From positions 720,083,867-720,147,866 of the forward strand of contig NC_081413.1 in the NCBI RefSeq assembly GCF_030272615.1: a stretch of 64,000 bases of DNA, read 5' to 3'. This stretch comes from Cryptomeria japonica (taxonomy: Eukaryota; Streptophyta; Pinopsida; Cupressales; Cupressaceae). The notes under the pieces were generated by a model. The model worked only from the letters and a program-made list of their open reading frames with translations. It was not told the DNA's origin and ran no database searches. Shown here one piece after another: positions 22,616 through 34,400 of the stretch. Position numbers and translations under genes: made by a program. The number at the start of each line of letters is the position of its first letter. The stretch's first letter is position 1.

Positions 22616-23967
22616 CCTCCGGACAAGGCAACACTTCACACTTCATGATTCTTTTGCTTTCTCCTTGATCAACTAGGGCAGCGCTGGTCCATGGATCGTA
22701 CCTCTAATTGGTTGTTACTGATGGACCAAGGGTGTCATAAAATGACAACAGAAACCATCAATCATAAAGTCAAACATCACAAACAAGATGGCAGCATGTT
22801 GTAGTCAGATACTGCAAAAGCAAGAGGATAACTTTTGAGTAAGAGATCAATCATCAAGAGCTTCTCTATTACGGAAATAAGGCAAGTGATTTATATGAGA
22901 AGTTCAAAATTAAGACGATAGAGAGCAGTAACTATATTGAAATGACAGTGATAAGTTTAAAGTGCAGTGAACAAATAAAAAATAAAGGAGTAAGCAGCGA
23001 TTATCAGTGATTTATATGAGCAACAATTCTATTTAAGGAGATAATCATTTGATAAAGAAGTGATTATTTTATACAATCAACACTCCCCATAATAAGAAAA
23101 ATGTCTTATTCAAAAAGTGAAGTATTTCTGTCTTATTCCTATTTTGTCCTATTCTCATGAGAACTGGTGAGATATAGTTCTGTTTGGAGTCTTTGGACAA
23201 TCATTCTTCTTTGTTAAAGGTGCGATCCTATAGTGGAAGGGAAGATATGTCCAGGATAATTAGCCCAGCAAATGAAGTCACTTGATCTCTTAAGTCGCTA
23301 ATTTGGCATAGCAATGAAAATGACTCAATCCTTAGTTCGCATTTTTGCATGGTCAAAGGAAGTGCAATCCGAAATGCCTAAGATGCCCATTGGAAGCTTG
23401 ATTGGAGATGGAATCACTCAACCTATTGATCTTGATCAGCAAAGGCAATGAAAATCCTTAAGTTGCTTCTTGGGGAAAGCAAAGGAAATCGCCCAAAACC
23501 TTATGTTAGTCGATTTGATCAAGTAGCCGATCTCCTTCCCCACTTGATATTGCTTGATCCTAGCAACGCTTTATCAAAACAATGACGATCTCGATCAAGG
23601 GCAATGCTATGCAAGACTAGGGCAAGGAAATGCCTAAAGTTCTTAAATCACACTTTCAAGGTGTCAATGACTGAGCTTCAATGCTTATGTCGCACTTTTA
23701 TGGGGTCAATGACCGAGCTCCAAAACACAAACCTAGAATACTTACCCTCCAAAAGTAACTTATCTTAGTCAAATTCATGCCTTATTTCAATCAAAACCAA
23801 CGAATGATGTGGATTCTTGACCTTCCAAATGTCGATTGTGAGATCAACTCAAGCTTACTCGTTGTCAAAAGGATCGGTCTAGCAATCTAACCTGAGAAAC
23901 TCCTAAAACTGAAAGCAAAAGAGGGGTCCCCATTTGTGATGGGGCGATGTGTGAAATGGTCACAACA

Positions 23968-24962
23968 ATATCCTACTTGGATCATATTCTTTTGGTCCGG
24001 ATTTGCTTCAAAGGATGTGTATGGTTAATGTTTTGGGTCTCACTATGGTGTGTAGATCTGCATTGAGTTTCATGCATTGGAGAATGTTTTTAGGCCAACT
24101 AGTTGGCATGCTTCATTGTTTGTCTACACGTTTCATTTGATGCCGATCTTGGAGGATGTGCTAGTGTGTGCGGTTTGTTGGAATCGTTTGGAAAATGTTG
24201 TATTGTAATGTTTTTGGGTCCTCTCTATCTCTTGGAGTGAACCGCATTTGATATTTTAGGTCCGAGCGGCCAAATTTATGTAATAATGTATATTCTATCT
24301 GTGGCCAGCCTAGTTAAGGGTTTTGATGATTAAACTTGTATATAAAGGAGTGTGGATGTATTAGTGAGTGTGTCAAATAAGAGTGAATTGATTTGCCGAA
24401 GGTGTGAAAGACTTACAGGCAAATGATTTGCCAAAGGTATTGGAGATGTGCGAAAGACTGTTGTGAAGAGCTTTGATGATAATATTCTCAACGTGATAGA
24501 GTTCAGAGATTGTGTTTTGGAAGCAGAAGAGTTTGCTATGATATTGATCGCTTGACACAGTGGTTCAAGATCAATTTCATGATTAGGATATCTTGTTCAT
24601 TCCAATTCAGCTATTTGTATCTTACCTGAAACAGTGAGTTTCAATCTTGCAAGTCATTTGTATCTTGCCCTAAGGTTGTGCACCTTAGTTCAACATGTCC
24701 TCTCAGGAGCAAGGTGTTTCAGAGGCAACATTGTAACAAATTATATTTATATTGTGAGTTTGATTTTCATAGTGGTCTTTCCTTGATTGGGTTTTCCGCG
24801 TAATTTTGGTGGGTTCATGTGTTTGTTGTGCTTCATGCTTTCATAATTTGTTATTGCTGAGATTTGATGCTTGTGATTTAAAGTTTGAAGATCAGTATTT
24901 AAATGTTTGAAGGTCCGAACTGATTCACCTCCCCCCCCCTTAGTCCTATGGTGTGTTCAACA
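23968..24962 (+). repeat. 5' LTR, second part
   Basis: Right part of the Sirevirus-like 5' LTR, aligning with about 28692-29721. It contains the TATATAAAGG box (24339-24348) and a C-run just before the LTR end. Confidence 0.85.
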
Positions 24963-25019
24963 AATGGTATTAGAGCAAGATTCCTCTTTCGAAGCTTAAG
25001 AGCTTGAGGAAGATACAGG

Positions 25020-25839
25020 ATGCCATACGACTATACACTCAAGGCTCCGAAGTTTGATGGTAAAAATTATGCTTATTGGAGAGAAAGGATGGAATATCAT
25101 TTGGCTACTATGTCGGCTTAGATTTGGGAAAGCATTAAAAAATGTTCTACTACTCCACAGAATGCTCCGACAATTCCAGATGAAATCAAAGCATATGAAA
25201 GTAATGCAAAGGCTACCATTGCAATTGTTACTTGCTTGAATGATGCAGTGTTCAGCAAAATTACAGGAGTTAAGTCAGCTAAAGAAATTTGGGACAAGCT
25301 GAAAAATGTATTTGAAGGAGATGAGAAGACAAGGCAAGACAAGATTACAAATCTAAAGCACAAGTTTGAGAATGTGAGAATGTCTAATGATGAGAACATT
25401 GAAGGCTAAATTCATCGAGTTAATGAAATAGTAAATACTCTTAGAAGTATCGGTGGATCGATAGAAGACAGTGAAGTTGTAAGGATGATAATGGCAACAT
25501 TACCCAAAAGCTATAAACCAAAGGAGTGTGCCATTGAGGAAAATCATGACATGAATAAATACACTGTGAATCAGCTTCTCGAGTCACTTGTTGCCTTTGA
25601 AATTGTGGAATTAGATGACATCAAGAAGGAAAGGAAGCAACATTCAAAGCCACAAAAAAGCCTAAAGAAGAACCAAAAGAGAATGAAGACTTGGATGAGA
25701 TCGAAGCAAACTTTGTAAGAAGATTGAGGAGAGGAACTAACAAGACAAAGGTAAGTTACCCCTAAAATATTTCAATTGTGGAAGAATAGGACATTATGCT
25801 TCTAGATGTATGTACAAGGAAGATTATGGTAGAAGACCT
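25020..25839 (+). pseudogene. gag: Sirevirus-like gag, decayed
   Basis: From ATG 25020 the frame reads PKFDGKNYAYWRERM, then KEIWDKLKNVFEGDEKT, then ATLPKSYKP. These are the gag core blocks of plant Copia elements. A CCHC knuckle (CGRIGHYASRC with the first Cys nearby) ends it. In-frame stops near 25120 and 25408 and a later frameshift inactivate it. A 249-bp insertion lies directly after the knuckle. Confidence 0.85.
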
Positions 25840-26088
25840 TGTTGGGAAATGTATTGTTAGTGTACACATAATGTGAGTTGTTAACAGAACTCACGTAGCT
25901 ATTTGTGATTATTTGTTGAGGTTTGTTTGTTTGTTGAGTTGCTAAAAAAACTCATCAAAATAGATAATTGGTTTTACGAAGTTCCTCCTTTAAAGGAGAT
26001 GTAACTCCTATACATTTGTAGTATCTCAAATCGTTTTCTGGGTGGAATAAAAACAATCATCTATTGTGTGCTGCTCTGAAATTTGTTA
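25840..26088 (+). mobile_element. 249-bp solo LTR or small insertion in gag
   Basis: Begins TGTTGGGAAATG and ends AAATTTGTTA. Identical flanking 5-mers GACCT lie at 25835-25839 and 26089-26093. Removing it restores continuity of the gag-protease linker. It has no primer-binding site or interior, so solo LTR is the best reading; its 3' end is not a canonical CA. Confidence 0.7.
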
Positions 26089-26289
26089 GACCTAACGATG
26101 ATAACAAAGGAAAGAAAAACTATAGAGGGATTAACAGGGATATCTAAAGAGATGATAGAGACAAGAAGAGGAGGTTTTGTTCAATGAAGGCCTACTCATC
26201 TAAAGAAGAAGATGACTCAAATGAAGAATACTTGTTCCTAACTCCAAAAGAAAAGAATGATGGACAGTCCGAAAATTCATAAGACAAAT

Positions 26290-26881
26290 CTGCTCTACAT
26301 GCTGAATTGGAACCAAAGACATGGATCGTCGACTTCAAATGGTCAAATCATATGACTGATGATAGATACAAGTTTATTAACCTTGGGAAATATGATGGTG
26401 GATCAGTCAAGTTTGTAGGAGAGGGAGCTGCAGCGATTTGTGGAAAAGGAAGAATCCCTATTGATAAAATGTGTAGCAAAGGGTATAAGATCATACTTCA
26501 TGGGACTAGATGTGATATTAGAAAGGGAAGCTTTGGAAGATTGGTTGCAGAAGGTGCAAGAACTAATGGCAATGTTTACTATGTAAAAGACGACAGACGT
26601 AATTGTTCACTAGCACAAGTTTGTAATCGGACCAAGGATGTAGCTATGACTGTGGCTACTCCTACTACTATAATAAAGAGGAGTATCTCAAAAGATAAAA
26701 TTTGGGCAAAGATGGTAGAAGAAGAATTGAATCAAATGGAGGAAAGCAAGATAGCGGAAAAAATGCCTAACCTTGTTAACAAGAATCTGGCAAAAGACAA
26801 CCGAGAGTTCAAACAGAATGATGCTAGTAGAGATAAGGTAATGAATGAAGCAAGGAACTCTAGTCAAAATGTTTCCCCTTA
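26290..26881 (+). pseudogene. Copia aspartic protease / gag-pre-integrase remnant
   Basis: The frame has WIVDFKWSNHMT, where Copia proteases normally read WI(V/I)DSGCSNHMT. The Ser-Gly after the catalytic Asp is lost, so the enzyme would be inactive. A stretch matching the gag-pre-integrase domain follows (GRLVAEGARTNGNVYYV). Instead of integrase the frame runs into a Lys/Glu-rich tail and stops at 26879-26881. Confidence 0.8.
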
Positions 26882-26929
26882 GATCCAAAACAAAGATGTG
26901 TCCAAGAGGTCTCGTACTCAAATCAGGTA

Positions 26930-27330
26930 CTCATCAACTTTCAATGGTAATTGTTTTTCATGCAATATGTTTGGACATAGAGCTAGCGAATGCAGAAAGC
27001 AAATCAGATCTCAACTATTTAATGGTCAATGTTACATTTGTAACAAAGTTTGACATAAGGCTAAAAAATGCAAAAGTGGAATGATGTGGAATTCATATAG
27101 TAAAAATGTTCAAACTTTCAATGGACGTTGATATACTTGTAACAATCTAGATCATAGAGCTATTACGTGTAAAAGAGTTATCTAGAAAAGTGGAAGCACC
27201 AAAAGAGATAGAAATGTCAAAACAAGTAGAAGTGCTTATCAGCAAAGTCCAATACGTTACAACTGTAACAAACTTGGACACATTGCAAAATTCTGCAAAA
27301 AGAAATGGGAAGAATGGTCCGGTAAATAAA
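26930..27330 (+). pseudogene. array of four CCHC zinc knuckles
   Basis: One reading frame with scattered stops contains CFSCNMFGHRASEC, CYICNKV(stop)HKAKKC, YTCNNLDHRAITC and YNCNKLGHIAKFC. They are about 25-38 residues apart. The first Cys of the third and fourth knuckles is mutated. Placement after the protease, where integrase should be, is unusual. Confidence 0.75.
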
Positions 27331-27424
27331 ATTGATATCAATATGGAAAAAGAAAAGATGAAAAATATGTGGGTGAAGGAATCAAATGTAAAGGTGGAAG
27401 AGAAATGTGAGGATGAGTCCAACA

Positions 27425-28104
27425 CCCTTTGGTGGTGTTGACTCTTCTTCAGTAATTAAACAGCATGCACTATCTGAGGGGGCGAACGAAATGAAGATCT
27501 TAAGATGCCCCCCCTTACGGATTGGTACTGAAAATGTTTTCAGCATGCAAAGATTTTGGTGTCTACCTCATCACCACTGAGGATCTGGAAGTATGCAAAG
27601 GATGGATCCTACACATAGATGAAGAGCTTGTTGATATTTGGGCTCCTGGAAGCTGCTCTGTTGAAGCGGGTCCAAAAGCTAATTCCAATGTTGCAGACAT
27701 GCCAGAGGAAGAAATGACTAAAGATAGTGATTCAAGAATTCAGATGATAGAAAGGGAAGGTCTATGTATCCAAGGGGAGTCATCTAACTCTGCTTTTGTT
27801 TTTTAGATCGGTGTTGTTTCTACTCTCAGGGGAGCAGATAAAGATGAGATTTTTTTTATATCTCTGTCAGGGGGAATAATGTTGTCTCTTGCTACATTTC
27901 AAATGTGTTGTGCTCATTGGGAGAAAAGAGTTTCAATCATAGGTAGAACTATTCAAATGCGTTTGTTGTCCTTGATGTAAAAGGGGGAGAAAATTCAGCA
28001 TGGTGCCCTTTGTCCTTGATGTCAAAGGAGAGATATACAGGTTCAATTCAATTGTCTTTGTTATCGATGGTACACGTGTTGCCATCAATGACAAAGGGGG
28101 AGAA
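27425..28104 (+). other. 3' untranslated interior with multiple polypurine tracts
   Basis: GATGTAAAAGGGGGAGAAA (near 27980), GATGTCAAAGGAGAGA (near 28020) and CAATGACAAAGGGGGAGAA (28087-28104) are serial PPT-like blocks. A 94-codon frame (27522-27806) has no recognisable domain. Repeated PPTs are characteristic of Sireviruses. Confidence 0.7.
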
Positions 28105-29721
28105 TGTAAACTTGAGTTGTTGTGTCTTGTTGTCATTAATGTCAACCTATCTTCTATTGATATGGAGGTAAGAATAGTATAGCAGATGTTTCTATATATA
28201 GGAAAGAGTATTTATGTACAGTGTTGAGCATTCTGATACTGGTGAAGATGTTGTGGTGTTTCCGTAAGATTGGTATAGTGGAAGTTTTGATATGCTGGAA
28301 ACAAAATTTATACAAGAAAGAGTTGTTAATGTCTGTGTGGAAAAATGTCTTGCATTTCTCCAAATTGTAAAGACTATGTGCTATGGTTTTGAATACAATG
28401 CTTATGTTCTATGTATATTGCACTATCAGGTTTGCAGATGCTCTACGACTCAGTTGGTTGAGCTGATTACTGATGTTTATAATAGTAAGGTTGTTTGTCA
28501 GAACAAAACCAAAAAAGGTTTGACGGTTTCCGGATAGGTAAATTCAAGTGTTGCGGTCTGCAAGACATGTTCATATGGATTGTGCAGTGTTCCAGTTCAA
28601 TTTTCAAATGATGGTTTGACTGGCATGTGAAGTTACGATGCTCTATGTTCTGTGTTGTCAGCTAGTCTAGTTTCCAGCTAACTGTGACATTGTATCCTAC
28701 TTGGATCATATTCTTTTGGTCTGGGTTTGCTTCGGATGATGTGTATGGCTAATGTTTTGGGTCTCACCATGGCGTATGTAGATCAGCATTAAGTTTCATG
28801 CATTGGAGAATGCTTTTAGGCCGATTGGTTAGTGTGCTTCATTGTTCATCTACACGTTTCATTTGATGCCAACCTTGGAGGTTGTGCTAGTGTGTGGTTT
28901 GTTGGAATCATTTGGAAATGTTGTATTGTAATGTTTATGGGTTCTCTCTATCTCCTGGGGTGGACCACATTTAATATTTTACGTTTGGGTGGCCAAATTT
29001 ATGTAATAATGTATGTTCTATTTGTGGCCGACTTAGTTAAGGGTTTTGATGATAAATCTTGTATATAAAGGAGTGCGGATGTATTAGTGAGTGTGTGGAA
29101 TGGGAGTGAATTGAGTTGCCAAAGGTGTGAAAGACCTACAAGCCAATTTGGTAATGGAGATGTGTGAAAGAGTGTTGTGAAGAGCTTTGATGATGATATT
29201 CTCAGCTTGACAGAGTTCAGAGATTGTGTTTTGGAAGTAGAAGAGTTTGCTATGATATCGATCGCTTGACATTGTGGTTCAAGACCAATTTCATGATCAG
29301 GAAATCTTGTTCATTCCAATTCAGCTATTTGTTTCTCTGTCGGAAGACAATGAGTCTCTTGGCAGCTTTCTATATCTTGCCCTGAAACAGTGAGTTTCAG
29401 TCTTGCAAGTCATTTGTATCTTGCCCTAACGTTGTGCACCTTAGTTCAACAAGTCCTCTCAGGAGCAAGGAGTTTCGGAGGCAACATTGTAACAAATTAT
29501 ATTTATATTGTGAGTTTGATTCTCACTATGATTTTCCCCTGATTGGGTTTTCCACATAAATTTGGTGTGTTCATGTGTTTGTTGTGCTTCATACTTTTAT
29601 AATTTGTTATTGCTGACATTAGATGCTTGTGATTTAAAGTTTGAAGATCCGTATTTAAGTGTTTGAAGGTCCGAACTGATTCACCCCCCCTCCCTCTCTC
29701 AATCCTATGGTGTGTTCAACA
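28105..29721 (+). repeat. 3' LTR of the Sirevirus-like element
   Basis: A 1,617-bp LTR following the polypurine tract. It is uninterrupted and so serves as the reference for the pre-insertion sequence of the 5' LTR. Confidence 0.9.
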
Positions 29722-29726
29722 GTGAT

Positions 29727-32700
29727 AATCTCTAAAATAGAGTACTAAACTTCAGGATGTGAGCCATTGGGGAGTAATGAGTCAAAGATGTCTTTGCAGT
29801 TACAAATGCTATTTGAGGATACATTGATTATGCCCATGTAATGTCCATGTGAAGCCATTGAGTGTGTTTATTATTCTTGGAAGACGCTCTCCAAGATGGA
29901 AGTGAGATTTTTGCATAATACAGTGGTTTTTGTATCTATTGTTTTAGTCAAAATATTTATGATTTTGCCTCTCTTTGCCTATATATTGGAAGTATGATAT
30001 AGTAGTTTGAAATCATATTTTACCAATGCACTAGTGCTGCTAAAATGTGTTCAGAGTGTAGAGTTCATGAAGTGTGTTGATATTGTATCTTATTCATTGA
30101 TGATTTATATATACTTTTCATCTCTTTCTAGTGGATTTTCTTTCCAAAAGGATTTCTCCACATATTTCTGGCATTATGTGTTATTATGACTTGTTAATTT
30201 TATTATATTTGCTAATTTCTGCTTCCACACATAAATTTTTTAAGGTAATCTAATGTTGATAAATAAATTTCAGATATTCATACACTTTAGAAAGATTTTA
30301 TTGTAGCGGTTTCACTTTATTTATCAACACTTGCTATTGAAGCTACCAGTTTTGTACAAAGGGGGACACCTTTCTGGAAAGTATTGAATATTATTTTGGC
30401 TGCAGCAAGAGCTTTTACTTTGTACTGTTTTGCAGATTTGTGAGGTAAGCTAAAAATAGAAGATGTTCTTTAAGAAAAAAATCAATGGAAAGTTGTTGTA
30501 AAAGATACAAAGCTATCTTGAATGTCTAATGAAGATTAGTTAAAGTTGGACAAGAAGGCACAAAGAACCATTTGGTTGTATCTTGTACAGATTATGAAAG
30601 AGAATGGGTATATTTATTAAACTAAAGTCTAACTGACAAATAATATCTCACATTTGTATTCTTTGAAAATAAAAGATGGTGATTCAATTGCAAATCGTTC
30701 AAATGCATTTAACTTGATTATGAGTCAGCTAGTTTTCGTTGATGTTAAAATGGAAGAAGATAAATGTATCTTGTACTCTACTTGCTAAATGATACTTCGG
30801 GAATTTAATTGTTGCCATCAGTAGCTGCAGTGCAGAGTTAAAGATCTTCATATTCCTCCACAAAGAAATATTTTGATAAAAATGACAGTGATGCTTTATT
30901 TATTTATGTTAACACTATTAGTGATAATACTTTTAGTTGATTCAAGTTCCTCCTACCATATGACTCTCCACAAGGAGTGGTTTTCATCATACAATGCTAA
31001 CGATGGAGGAGAAGCTTTCCTTGGCAACATCAATACAAAGCAAATTGTTTATAAGAGAAAGCTATAGTTGTGTTGCAGTGATGGGAGGGTTAAAAACTTA
31101 TTAATGTTTTGTATATTCCAAGACTTCCGAGATACTTACATTTTGTATACAAGATGAATAATTTTGCAATGCATGTGACATTTGACAACTTTAATTGTAG
31201 GTTAGTAAAAGGAAACTTGGTGATAGATAAAGAATTTCAAACAGGGGCATTGTTTAGGCTAAATTGTCATGTCCCCTCCTCCATCCAAATAAATTAACTT
31301 TAATTTTTATATTAAAATAGTGTTTTTCAACACTAACAGATAAAAATATAATATTTTAATTATAACAATATTAATATTAATAATAAATAAATAAACTTCA
31401 AGCAGGTCAGCCCCAAAGGAAATTCCAAAAAACAACCTGGGTCGCCCTATATTGGTTCATTTTAAATAGGTATAAATAGGAGCACTCAAGGCTCATTTGG
31501 AGCATATCAAATGATATTAGCAATCTTGTCAGCTGTCCATACTCTACACTTTTAGGACGAAAACCCTGATTTGCATAAGAAGATTAGACGAAATCCAAAC
31601 CCTCCTTCACCATTTCCACCTTCAATCAACAAACACCCTTGTTTCCTTATACACCTGCGCAGGTCTGGAGTAAAAGTGAGCAGCAACCATGAATTAGGCA
31701 AACTGCTGGGAGGTTGTTCCATACCCAGCATTGGCGGGCAGATTTGCAAGTTTAGACACACAGATCTAGACAATCCACTGTGGCTGAGCAGCAGTGTTCA
31801 ATACAGTCCTCTTGCATACAACCACTAGCCCGGGAAGCAGACTCGGTCACAGGAGATCCAGGGATTAACTTTCAAGGAAAGATTGACATGTTTGGACTTG
31901 GAGAAGTACAAAAAATCAGATCTGTTCAGCAGACAGAAAACCCTAGCCATTGCCCAGTTTCAACTCAGTCCCAGGCATAGGGCTAGATTGTGTCCTATTA
32001 GCAAGCAAATCCAGCAATACACATCCTCATGCCCACATCTAGGGTTTGACAAAGAAAATACCAGCAGGAAGAATCACCAACACTCAGCAGCAGGCTACAG
32101 ATCTGAGATTTATTTTGCAGAGGTAAGAGTGGTTGCACACCTCAAACCCTCACGAGATCATCCCTTGCATTGCCATCACAAATTCTCCCCATTCACGGAC
32201 TCTGTAACAGCATAAATTGTAAGGATCTGTTCATCTAAGAATTCATAATGACAGCAGCAAATGCAAATTATGATTAGATAAGTTGAGCACTGTGTATTCT
32301 CTGTGGTTGTTATTTGAGACTGAAATACTGTTTGCCTAAACAATTTTTTGTTTTCAATAACAAATTGGTGAATTGAAAATATGTTCTTTAGTACATTAAG
32401 TCCCAGGGTTATTACATAAATGCCTCCATTTTTTTGTAATTCTGCCAATGTAACTGGCAAGATTGAAAATGTATGTATGTTGCAGCGCCAACATTTAGGT
32501 GAAAAAGGTCTTAAGACAATTATTTATAAAAATGTGGTTGATGGTTTTTTATTACAGTAAGTTTAATTTTTGTGAGCAATATGTGCTTGGTAAACAGAAT
32601 TAATCTTTATTTCCTGTTGGAAGTAATAGAGCAAAGAGATATTGAAAATTACTCATTCGGATCTGTTTGGTCTAATGGATATGGATTCTATGGAAAAATT

Positions 32701-34400
32701 TAACATTATGTTTCATTCATTTACGTGCCTCAAGATACTCTTGGATTTATTTTATGCATGTTAAATCTAAAGCTTTCACTTAATTTGAAGAATTTAAGGC
32801 ATTAATTGAGAAGCAAACAAATTATAAAATAAGAGTGTTGAAATCTAACAATAGTGGAGAATATTGTTCTAGGGAATCTGACAAGTTCTGTAAACATGTA
32901 GGTAGTTTGGCAAAAGACTACACAATACAACCTTAACAAAATGAGATTGTAGAAAGAATGAAATATAACTCTAATGGAAATAGCCAGAAATATGTTGAGT
33001 GATACATAGTTGGATTAATTCTTTCAAGCAAAGGCTATAAATATTGCTTGTTACTCAATCAATAGATCTCCTTGTTCAACTCTTGCTGATAAAACATCTT
33101 ATGAAGTGTGGACAAGTAAGAAGCCTTATGTTTCACATTTGAGGTTTTTAGTTGTGAGGCTTATGTTCACATGCTTCGGGGAAAGCAATCTAAAATGGAT
33201 CCGAAAGCTCATAAATGCATTGTAGAATAAGAATTTATATGGTTATAAGATTTGGAATCCACTAACCCCAGAAAAATATTATTTTAGAGATGTGATTATC
33301 AAAGAGTTTAGAATTTTTTCCGGTTCTCAATGATCTAAGGAAAAAAGATGGGAAGAAAACAATGCATTTTGAGACTACAGTTGACTTACAAGAAGATGCA
33401 TGCTTGGAAAAACAAATTGATGGATTAGAGGATGGCAAGGAAGAAGGTTCTTATGAGAATTCAAATGAGGGTGTATAGGATGAGCATACAAAAGAGCAGG
33501 AAAAGCCCTTTACTCCTACCTCGAGAAGGTCCGTGAAACAATAGAATTCATTTGACAAGTATAGCCCACCAAATTTTCATTGTGTATTTGCTTTATTGAA
33601 TACTAACAATGAACCTAGATCTTTTAGGGAGGCTCTATCCTTAGAAGATAGTAAGTCTTGGATGTAGGCCATATAGGAGGAGATGATGACCCTAGATAGT
33701 TGTGATACATGGGATCTCGTTAGTTTGTCTGAGAGAAGGAACCCCATTGGTCGTAACTGGGTGCAAATGGTCAAAAAGCTATACAAGGCTAGACAAGAAG
33801 CTAAGGGCTACTTCCAAAGAGAGTGAATTTCAATAAAAACTCTATCATGTTGCTAATTTAAACTTCTATTAGATTCCTATCATCTATTAATATAGCTTAT
33901 GATTTTGAGATTTAACAAATGGATATTAAGACTACTTTCTTCCATGGGGATTTTGTGGAGGAGATTTATACGCAATGACATGACAGTTTTGTTCTAAAGG
34001 GGAAGGAACTTTTGATTTGCAAATAGAAACAATTATTCTATAGTTTGAGATAGTCACTCAAGCTATAGTACCCAAATTTTGATGCCTTCAGATTGAGTTT
34101 AAGTTTTGTCAAGTGTGAGGAGGATCATTGATGCAAAAATACAAACACAATCAAATCCAGAAAAAACAGGAAGAAGGATCATTGTGTTTTTGTTAAAATT
34201 AATAATGATCAAATTAAAATCATGTCTTGTATGTGGATGACATGTTTATCATTAACAACAAGATGATAATTAGGGAGCTCAAAACTCAGCTGTTCGCAAA
34301 TTTGTCATTAATGTCAATTAGATGCATGAAATCTGCAGAAACCCTAGTCTGATAAATGCAAATTGAATTGGCGATAAAGGACAAAAACATACCTTTAATC
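29727..34400 (+). pseudogene. decayed Copia gag-pol (host of insertions)
   Basis: Pieces in order: gag (LDKKAQRTIWLYL near 30550; FNLIMSQLVFVDVKMEED near 30710); protease (VDSSSSYHMT near 30940); gag-pre-integrase (CRLVKGNLVIDKEF near 31200, then EKGLKTI near 32500); integrase (NNSGEYCSRESDKFC near 32860); RT (EPRSFREALSLEDSKSWM near 33620, a degraded MDIKTTFFHGDF near 33930, and VDDM near 34230). Many stops and frameshifts occur. A solo LTR splits it at 31265-32416. LTRs of this element were not found; RNase H is absent or unrecognisable. Confidence 0.8.
31265..32416 (+). mobile_element. solo LTR, family A
   Basis: Runs from TGTCATGTCCCC to AGGGTTATTACA, with perfect 5-bp target duplications TAAAT (31260-31264, 32417-32421). 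A TATAAATAGG promoter box lies at 31471. It splits the gag-pre-integrase region of the surrounding Copia relic, whose motifs resume directly after the second TAAAT. Confidence 0.85.

Larger units (their letters stand above)
17889..23967 (-). mobile_element. family-B LTR element inserted in the 5' LTR
   Basis: Minus-strand element running from TGTTGTGACC (at 23967) to ...CATCAACA (at 17889). The flanks GTATT (17884-17888) and ATATC (23968-23972) each differ by one transition from GTATC in the uninterrupted 3' LTR. Its two ends match the 3.6-kb LTR at 42195-45841, including GAAGCTATCCAACA and TTGTTCAAGAGAGGATAG near the 3' end. It carries two TATATAAG-type boxes (near 18727 and 21497, minus), an ORF of 300-plus codons and a repeat array. 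No pol was found. I cannot say whether it is one very long LTR or an LTR plus interior. Confidence 0.75.
17294..29721 (+). mobile_element. Sirevirus-like Copia retrotransposon, decayed
   Basis: The 5' LTR (17294-17888 plus 23968-24962, split by a later insertion) and 3' LTR (28105-29721) share order throughout and both end TATGGTGTGTTCAACA. A primer-binding site TGGTATTAGAGC begins at 24965. Several polypurine-like tracts (AAAGGGGGAGAA) precede the 3' LTR, a Sirevirus hallmark. Flanks are GTTAT (17289-17293) and GTGAT (29722-29726). The interior has gag, a protease and extra zinc knuckles but no integrase, RT or RNase H. A TATATAAAGG box lies about 620 bp before each LTR end. Confidence 0.85.

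Noticed and set aside
21745-22648. Several overlapping long ORFs on both strands
   Set aside because: They arise from the stop-poor, purine-rich palindromic repeat array; translations are repetitive in every frame.
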